51,708 bases of DNA, taken from assembly GCA_025355105.1 (NCBI GenBank), contig JANYAE010000103.1:1-51708 (forward strand). The letters are read 5' to 3'. Source of the stretch: Pseudomonadota bacterium. Its GTDB lineage: Bacteria > Pseudomonadota > Gammaproteobacteria > Steroidobacterales > Steroidobacteraceae. The notes beneath the pieces are model-generated. The model saw nothing but the letters and a program-made list of their open reading frames with translations, did no database searches and was not told the origin of the DNA. A program made the translations under genes and the position numbers. Shown here piece after piece: positions 45,413-51,708 of this stretch (the first letter of the stretch is position 1; each line of letters opens with the position of its first letter).

Positions 45413-45887
45413 ATTGCCCCCTAGCCGTTCAGTCGAATCGCAGCCGCGTCTGCCGGCGTCGCGCGATCAGAGCGTCAACCGGCTGTTGCCCCAGGTTCCA
45501 GGCACCCCGAGGTCACGCTGGCCTTCGGGCGATACTGACAGAGGCTGCTTGCAACTCGCAAACGACGCGAAGTTCACGCTGTCTCGACGCCGGCGAAACG
45601 ACCGGGAGAGTGACCGGCGGCGTGACCGAAGAATCCGGGGGCGCCGCGGCGCGGACACCTTTCGGCTGCGGCTTGTACGGGCTTCGAAACGGCAGTGGTC
45701 TGCGGGATGGCGCGACCACGGCGGTCACCTGCCGAGATCCACGTTGGTCCGCGCACGAGGGAGCAGTCGCGGTCACCCGAGCGTCTGAGTCGACGCCCGC
45801 ACAGTCAGCGCGTTGCGGACTTTACCCTGGTCGCCGGGCGGCGTTGTGCTCGCCGCATGGCGCGCCGTGGGCGCGACTGGCGCCGGC
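45413..45887. other. Intergenic region without a supported gene
   Basis: 475 bases between the truncated MFS gene and the aminotransferase, both on the minus strand. No recognisable protein in any frame; it may contain the former MFS promoter. Confidence 0.4.
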
Positions 45888-47258
45888 TCAACCGGTCGGT
45901 GGAGTCCGGGACATCAGGTCCCGCCGCTCGCTCAGGAAAGTCCTGACCGCCGTGAGCAGCCGCTCACACTCGGTATCGCCGATGCACAGCGACAGCGCGA
46001 CGAATCCCCGCCGCGCCAGGAAGATGCCCTGTCGCAGCAGGTCGAAGAAGAAGAGCTCCTTCAAGCGCGCGTCCTCCTGAGCGGCATCGGCGCTCGAACG
46101 GACAGGTTTGGACGTGCAATGCAGACTCATCAACGATCCCAGGCCGAGCCATTGCAGCGGCGCCCCGGCCTCGCGCGACAGCCGGTTGAGGCGCTCGCGC
46201 AAAGCGTCACCTCTGGCGTTCAGTGCCTGCGCCGCGGCCGGAGTAAACACCTGGCTGAGGGCGGCCACGCCTGCGGCCATCGAGAGGGCGTTGTTGTTGA
46301 AGGTTCCGGCGTGCGCGAGCGAATGCGGCTGCTCGGGATCGAACTGCGACATGATGTCGCGTCGGCCGCCGAACGCGCCGATCGACATGCCGCCGCCGAT
46401 GTACTTGCCGAGCACCGTGAGGTCCGGCCTGACGTTGATCAGGCCTTGGCGGCCGCCGGCGCTCAGGCGGGAGGTCATGACTTCGTCGAAGATCAGCACT
46501 GCGCCGACCGCCGTCGCTTCTCGCCGCAGCATCGCCAGGAATTCGGCGTCGGCGGGTATGCAACCGCCTGATCCGAGCATGGGCTCGATTAGGATGGCCG
46601 CGAGACCGTCGCGGTGCGCGTCGATCAGCGCTTGCGTTCCCGGAAGGTCGTTGTAGGTGCCCAGCAGGAAATCATGTGGCACGTTGACCGGCGATCCGCC
46701 GCGCGCGAAGGCGAGCACGCCGCCGTGATAGGCCCCGGTGAAGACCAGGATCTTGCGTCGGCGCGTGAACGTCGTCGCGGCGGCAAGCGCGAGGAGATTG
46801 GCTTCGGTACCGGAGTTGGTGAAGCGCACCAGCTCGATGGACGGGAAGCGTCCGCAGATGAGCCGGCCGAGCTCGGCCTCCATCCGCCCCGGTGCGCCCA
46901 TGTTGACGCCGTTGGCGAGCGCCGCGCTGACGGCGCCGCGCAGGATGTCGTTCGAGTGGCCGTAGAGGCCCGCGGTGAATTCGCCGAGAAAATCCAGATA
47001 CTCGTGTCCGTCCAGGTCCCATAGCCGGCAATCGGCGCCGCGCTCCATCACGAGCGGAAAGGGGGCGTAATGCAGCACGCTGCGGGTGTTGCCGCCGGGA
47101 AGGAACGCGCTCGCGTCGCTGATCTGCTGGCGGCTCGCCGGGTTCGCCGCAGCGTAAGCGGTACGGGCGGATTGCACCGCGGCGCCCAGCGCGTCGGGCG
47201 GCGGCGGTGATGCTGCGGATGTCATGCGGCTGAGGTGAATTCCGTCCGCGCTTCGCAT
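45888..47258 (-). CDS. Class III aminotransferase, glutamate-1-semialdehyde aminomutase-like
   Basis: 456 residues from the ATG at 47258, preceded by AGGAG at 9 bases. The PLP fold is clear: SAFLPGGNTRSVLHYAPFPL near the start, VRFTNSGTEANLLALAAATT, FTGAYHGGVLAFARGG, AVLIFDEVMTSRLSAGG (PLP Asp) and the Schiff-base Lys in LTVLGKYIGGGMSIGAFGG. This is the HemL-like branch of class III enzymes, but the N-terminal extension and the absence of heme genes around it suggest an aminotransferase acting on another substrate rather than heme synthesis. It stands alone on the minus strand. Confidence 0.85.
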   Translation of the reverse strand: MRSADGIHLSRMTSAASPPPPDALGAAVQSARTAYAAANPASRQQISDASAFLPGGNTRSVLHYAPFPLVMERGADCRLWDLDGHEYLDFLGEFTAGLYGHSNDILRGAVSAALANGVNMGAPGRMEAELGRLICGRFPSIELVRFTNSGTEANLLALAAATTFTRRRKILVFTGAYHGGVLAFARGGSPVNVPHDFLLGTYNDLPGTQALIDAHRDGLAAILIEPMLGSGGCIPADAEFLAMLRREATAVGAVLIFDEVMTSRLSAGGRQGLINVRPDLTVLGKYIGGGMSIGAFGGRRDIMSQFDPEQPHSLAHAGTFNNNALSMAAGVAALSQVFTPAAAQALNARGDALRERLNRLSREAGAPLQWLGLGSLMSLHCTSKPVRSSADAAQEDARLKELFFFDLLRQGIFLARRGFVALSLCIGDTECERLLTAVRTFLSERRDLMSRTPPTG

Positions 47259-47616
47259 GTCGGCGATCTCCTGCCGGGAGGTGAGTTTCGCAGAATTCCG
47301 TCGGTCCCGGCGCTTGTTGCGCGAAAGTCAGCGTTGAGGGCCTTCGCCGGGCGCGGCGTCGCTCGCGTACTTGCCAGGATAGGGATTCGCCCGCTCCGGG
47401 ACGATCGGCTTGGAGCGGCCCCTCGCCGGTGATCGCCGCGGCGTCCTGAAGCAGGCAAGCGGCGTCGACCGGACTGAACCGCGAGGCCCCGCGACCACGA
47501 CACCGGCGATGCCTCGCGGCGGGAATGCTCGCCCGAGCGGGCCGATGATGGGACGACCTGCAGCGCCGCACGGTCGCGGCCGCGCGGCCGCCGCCTGGCG
47601 CGCCCGGGGAGCGGGG
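47259..47616. other. Intergenic region without a supported gene
   Basis: About 360 bases between the aminotransferase and the CadC-like gene. Only low-complexity Arg/Ala-rich frames are present; a purine-rich ribosome site for the aminotransferase lies at its left edge. Confidence 0.4.
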
Positions 47617-49557
47617 CTACTTGGCGACCTTGACGTCGAACTGGATGGCCGCGAGCTGGTCCGGTGCCTTGCCGAGCTTGTGCAGCAATGGCAGCCAGCG
47701 CGGGTCCTGATGCAGTCTCGCGAAGAGCGGATCGATGGCGATGTCGTCGAGGCCGGGGTCACGGTAGGCCACCGCCTTGTCGAGCCAGCCGAAGGTGCGG
47801 TCCGCCTCGCCGCGAAAGGCCAGCACGTAGGCGATGTTGTAGGCCGCGTCCTGTCGGTGCTTCTGAATGAGCTCGGCCAGCGCGGCGTCGGACTCGGCTC
47901 TTCGCCCGAGGGCGTAGTAGACCATTGGCAGGCCGACCGAACGCCAGTACGCCGAGGATTCCTTCTGCATCGCCGCGAGCGCCGCCGTGGCTTCGCCCTT
48001 CATCAGGAGGGCCACCGCAATACCGTATTCCGCGGCGGCGTGGTCCGGGCTCAGGGTCAGCGCGGTACGCAGGCTCGCGATTGCCTCGTCCAGGCGGCCG
48101 GCGTTGAAGTAGTCGTAGCCCAGGTTGAGATAGCCGGTGGGGTTCACCGGGTCGCGGGCAATCACGAACCGCCCGAGCGCGACCGAGGTGTCCAATCGTC
48201 CGAGCGCCGAGGCCAGCATCGCCGCACTTCGAACGATGTCGGTGTTGGCCGGCTCAAGCGCGAGTGCATGCTCATAACGCTGCGCCGCGACCGCGAGGTC
48301 GCCGTCGTGGGTCATCGCGAGCCGGCCTAGCATCGCGTGGGCCGGCGCAAAGTCCGGATCCAGGGCAAGCGCCTGGTCAACCGCGCCGCGGGCCAGCCGG
48401 TAGCTTTCCTCGATCGGGCGCAGGCCGTCGTTGGCCTGGTTGATGTAGACGCGTGCGAGGCCGACCCACGCAGCGGCGTAGCCAGGATCGGCGACGAGCG
48501 CCTGCTGGAACAGCGCGATGGCGCGCTCGTAGCCGGCCGACGTCCTCTGCAGCGCGATTTGCCGCGCCTGCAGGGCGAGGGCATAGGCCTCGGGATCAGG
48601 GGCCTTCGCCTTCGGTGCCGCACCGAGCAGCTTCAGTCGCAACTGCGAGACCACCGCCGCGGCGATTTCGTCCTGCAGTGCGAAGATGTTCACGAGCGGG
48701 CGGTCGTAGGTCTCGGACCACAACTGCCGGTCGGAGCGCGCATCGATGAGCTGCGCCGTGATGCGGACCTCGGCACCGGCCTGGCGCACCGAGCCTTCCA
48801 GAACCAAGGCGACGTTCAGGCGCTTGGCGATTTCGGCGACGGCCAGGTTCTGGCCCTTGAACGAGAACGCCGACGAGCGGGAGATGACCCGCAGCTGCGG
48901 CACCTTGGTCAGCAGGCTGAGGAGTTCTTCGGAGATGCCGTCGGCAAAGTATTCCTGTTCGCGGTCGGCGCTCAGATTCGCAAAGGGGAGCACCGCGATC
49001 GACAGGTCGGCGATCGCGGTGTCCGCCGCTTCCCTCGCAGACGTCGAGTTCGCGGCCGGCCGCGCGGCCCACGGCTTCGCGACCACCAGGTAGGCGAGCA
49101 CGGCGAGTGCGACCGCGACCCAGGCTGCGAGCAACCACACCGGACGCAGGCCGCGTGCTGGCGGAACACGGCCTGATCGCGTGTCCGCAGCCGCTGCGGA
49201 CGGCGTGGGATCGGCCGTCGCGGATGACGGCCGGGTCCCGTCGGTCACCTGGGCCACCAGTCGGTAGCCGCGCCGCGGCACATTGGCGATGTAGCGCGGC
49301 TCCCGGCTGTCGTCCCCGAGGGCGCGGCGCAGCGCCGAGATGGCGGTGTAGACCGAATCCTGGGTCACGATCACGTCCGCCCAGACGATGTCGAGGAGTT
49401 CCTGGACGCTGACGACCTCGCCGGGACGAGCGGCGAGATGCATGAGCACGCGCATGGCGCGCGGCTCGAGCTTGATGGTCGTGCCGTCGCGCGTGAGTTC
49501 GTCGACGGTCGGGTCAACCGCACAGTCGCCGATCTTCAGTGTGCCGCCGTGCGCCAT
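47617..49557 (-). CDS. CadC-like membrane regulator: winged helix, TolB-like domain and TPRs
   Basis: 646 residues from the ATG at 49557 (MAHGGTLKIGDCAVDP). Residues 1-105 are an OmpR/PhoB-type winged helix (LEPRAMRVLMHLAARPGEVV, VYTAISALRRALGDD, YIANVPRRGYRLVAQV). A linker and one membrane helix follow (VWLLAAWVAVALAVLAYLVV). The outside part has the TolB-like/adenylate-cyclase-associated domain (AVLPFANLSADREQEYFADG, LRVISRSSAFSFKGQNLAVA, LEGSVRQAGAEVRITAQLID) and then about six TPRs. It would be a one-component membrane-bound transcription factor; ligand and targets are unknown and it has no obvious partner gene next to it. Confidence 0.9.
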   Translation of the reverse strand: MAHGGTLKIGDCAVDPTVDELTRDGTTIKLEPRAMRVLMHLAARPGEVVSVQELLDIVWADVIVTQDSVYTAISALRRALGDDSREPRYIANVPRRGYRLVAQVTDGTRPSSATADPTPSAAAADTRSGRVPPARGLRPVWLLAAWVAVALAVLAYLVVAKPWAARPAANSTSAREAADTAIADLSIAVLPFANLSADREQEYFADGISEELLSLLTKVPQLRVISRSSAFSFKGQNLAVAEIAKRLNVALVLEGSVRQAGAEVRITAQLIDARSDRQLWSETYDRPLVNIFALQDEIAAAVVSQLRLKLLGAAPKAKAPDPEAYALALQARQIALQRTSAGYERAIALFQQALVADPGYAAAWVGLARVYINQANDGLRPIEESYRLARGAVDQALALDPDFAPAHAMLGRLAMTHDGDLAVAAQRYEHALALEPANTDIVRSAAMLASALGRLDTSVALGRFVIARDPVNPTGYLNLGYDYFNAGRLDEAIASLRTALTLSPDHAAAEYGIAVALLMKGEATAALAAMQKESSAYWRSVGLPMVYYALGRRAESDAALAELIQKHRQDAAYNIAYVLAFRGEADRTFGWLDKAVAYRDPGLDDIAIDPLFARLHQDPRWLPLLHKLGKAPDQLAAIQFDVKVAK

Positions 49558-49672
49558 GGTTCCCAGCAAGTCGTTCTAACCAGTTGACCGTACTACATAT
49601 TTTTGCCGGGTCCTGCGGCGCCCAAACCAGTATAGCCGCCACCTTCCGTGATCGGCTCGATGGGAGTCGAAA

Positions 49673-50092
49673 TTGAAACGGGCCGGACATCCGCGGGCAA
49701 CAGCGGCCCCCAACACTTCCTCAAAGATCCCTCAGAACAATCCAGCCTCACCTCAGGACTCCGCGCCCTCCGTGCTGTCACCGTCCGCCAACGGTCGCCC
49801 GATACGGCTGCGCGTCGAGCCATCGGCAGACGTGACCGAGGTGAGGGAACGCTGGATGGAAGTCGAAAGCCCATCGATTGCGCAGGGAACGCGCCGGGCG
49901 GGGCGTCGTGCGCCCCGGCGGGGATGGACCGGGCGTGCGCTGCCCGGCCGGACCATCCCCGGTCTTCCGGCCGCAACTGCCGAAGGCGCCGGACGCCGGC
50001 GTCTGACGACCACCGCAGCCGGGTGCTGCGGCAGCGCCGGCCAGCGGCTGAATCGAGTGAATCCGGAACAGCAAGGACACGAACAGCAATGA
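49673..50092 (+). CDS. Possible small hypothetical protein, coupled to the next gene
   Basis: 139 residues from a TTG at 49673 with GGGAG seven bases upstream. Pro/Ser/Arg-rich, with one more protein-like stretch (PIRLRVEPSADVTEVRERWM). No domain is recognised. The reason to take it seriously is that its stop overlaps the ATG of the following gene as ATGA, a common sign of coupling. Low sequence complexity makes a chance frame equally plausible. The remainder of 49558-50088 holds nothing else that can be supported. Confidence 0.3.
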   Translation: MKRAGHPRATAAPNTSSKIPQNNPASPQDSAPSVLSPSANGRPIRLRVEPSADVTEVRERWMEVESPSIAQGTRRAGRRAPRRGWTGRALPGRTIPGLPAATAEGAGRRRLTTTAAGCCGSAGQRLNRVNPEQQGHEQQ

Positions 50093-50697
50093 AAGCCATG
50101 AACGCGTCGAACCTCATGCGCCTGGCGCCTGCCCGTCGCGATGACAGTCCTCGGGACTTGGTCGCCGATCCGCTGGATCAGGTCCGTCAGCCCTGGCTGG
50201 GTGATCCGACGATTGCGGCCCTTATCAAGCTCGTCTCCGCGGAGCGGGCCGAGATCGAGGCCTCGCAGGCCGAGGGGCTTGCGGGCGCCGCGCTCGACTG
50301 GACGGCCGAGGAGGTCGATGAGTTGACCGACCGGCTCGATGCCAGCGTCAGGGAGGCGCGGCAGCTGCGTGTGCAGCTTGAGCGCGCGGACGGCGAGCTG
50401 CGGCGGCTTCGCACCCGGACCCGGCGTCTAGCTGATGCGCTCGGCGCCTGCGCCTCGTGCTGGGGCGAGGACTCGGAATGTCCGGAGTGTCAGGGCTGCG
50501 GTCGACCCGGTCGGTCCATGCCAGACGAGAGCCTCTTTGCCGAGACCGTCATGCCGGCCGTTCGACTGGTGCGTCTGTGCGATGCCCGCTCACTGCCAAT
50601 TGGCAATGAATCCATCGCGCCGCACCGTCCGCACGAAAACGCCGTCGTGAGCCTCTACGCCAACGCGCTGCTCGATCGCGCAGCGCGCAGTCGCTAG
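50089..50697 (+). CDS. Unknown coiled-coil protein with a Cys-rich zinc-knuckle-like segment
   Basis: 202 residues from the ATG at 50089. The first 80 residues are acidic and unfamiliar (LDQVRQPWLGDPTIAALIKL). A helical coiled coil follows (TAEEVDELTDRLDASVREAR, LRVQLERADGELRRLRTRT). Next comes a cysteine cluster CASCWGEDSECPECQGCGRP, spaced like a DnaJ-type or rubredoxin-like zinc site, and a tail with LFAETVMPAVRLVRLC. No signal peptide. Not recognised as any named family. An imperfect palindrome with a CAGCGCTG core begins right at its stop codon (50697-50708). Confidence 0.7.
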   Translation: MKAMNASNLMRLAPARRDDSPRDLVADPLDQVRQPWLGDPTIAALIKLVSAERAEIEASQAEGLAGAALDWTAEEVDELTDRLDASVREARQLRVQLERADGELRRLRTRTRRLADALGACASCWGEDSECPECQGCGRPGRSMPDESLFAETVMPAVRLVRLCDARSLPIGNESIAPHRPHENAVVSLYANALLDRAARSR

Positions 50698-50728
50698 ACA
50701 GCGCTGTGGGGAAGCGCGACGCGGCCGA

Positions 50729-51708
<980 letters not shown>

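Noticed and set aside
50697..50708. GACAGCGCTGTG, matching the core of the LacI-type operators
   Set aside because: It overlaps the stop codon of the coiled-coil gene, has no promoter beside it and is far from the sugar locus; likely a chance match in GC-rich DNA.

Overview
The window is about 52 kb of high-GC DNA with dense coding on both strands. It is most likely from a free-living gammaproteobacterium of the Xanthomonadales/Nevskiales/Steroidobacter type. This is inferred from a TonB receptor of the Xanthomonas-Caulobacter type, a YbiI-like DksA/TraR zinc-finger protein, a TPR-sulfotransferase, SelO, an IorAB-type molybdenum oxidoreductase and PobA with its regulator. No rRNA, tRNA, CRISPR array or replication origin was seen.

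Layout. (1) 181-5261, minus strand: a secreted HExxH metalloprotease-like protein, a small cysteine-rich bufferin-like precursor (BufA2 type), a decayed secreted metallo-beta-lactamase-fold gene, a DoxX protein, a YbiI-like protein and an ABC-2 exporter (ATPase plus permease). (2) 5324-27013: a carbohydrate-utilisation locus. It holds a LacI regulator with a divergent sodium/solute symporter; a minus-strand operon GH2 - GH3 - FucP-like importer; a SEC-C/TPR-sulfotransferase carrying a frameshift; and a plus-strand operon TonB receptor - tryptophan-halogenase-like flavoprotein - ROK sugar kinase - ROK repressor - AGE-family epimerase/isomerase. Palindromes with a CAGCGCTG core lie just downstream of the predicted promoters of the GH2 and TonB-receptor operons, and a partial copy lies between lacI and the symporter. 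This suggests one LacI regulon. The economical model is: outer-membrane uptake of a beta-linked oligosaccharide, exo-cleavage by GH3 and GH2, import by the two inner-membrane carriers, isomerisation by the AGE enzyme and phosphorylation by the ROK kinase.

(3) 27113-37438, minus strand: SelO, an SPFH membrane protein, a small unknown protein, a large secreted BNR/sortilin-like propeller protein, an M20-like peptidase with altered metal ligands and a patatin-like phospholipase. (4) 37842-41833, minus strand: a DUF3037 / HipA-like kinase pair, then the IorB and IorA subunits of a molybdenum hydroxylase. (5) 42110-45412: pobA with a divergent AraC regulator, followed by an MFS-LysR gene-fusion remnant that looks like a degraded aromatic-acid catabolic locus. 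(6) 45888-51708: a class III aminotransferase, a CadC-like winged-helix/TolB/TPR membrane regulator, a small coiled-coil/Cys-cluster protein of unknown function, and a serine-hydrolase 3' fragment abutting a 5'-truncated IS21-type transposase that runs off the window.

Broken genes are numerous for a window this size: the MBL-fold gene, the sulfotransferase, the MFS-LysR fusion, the serine hydrolase and the IS21 transposase. Some single-base frameshifts in GC-rich repeats may be sequencing or assembly errors.
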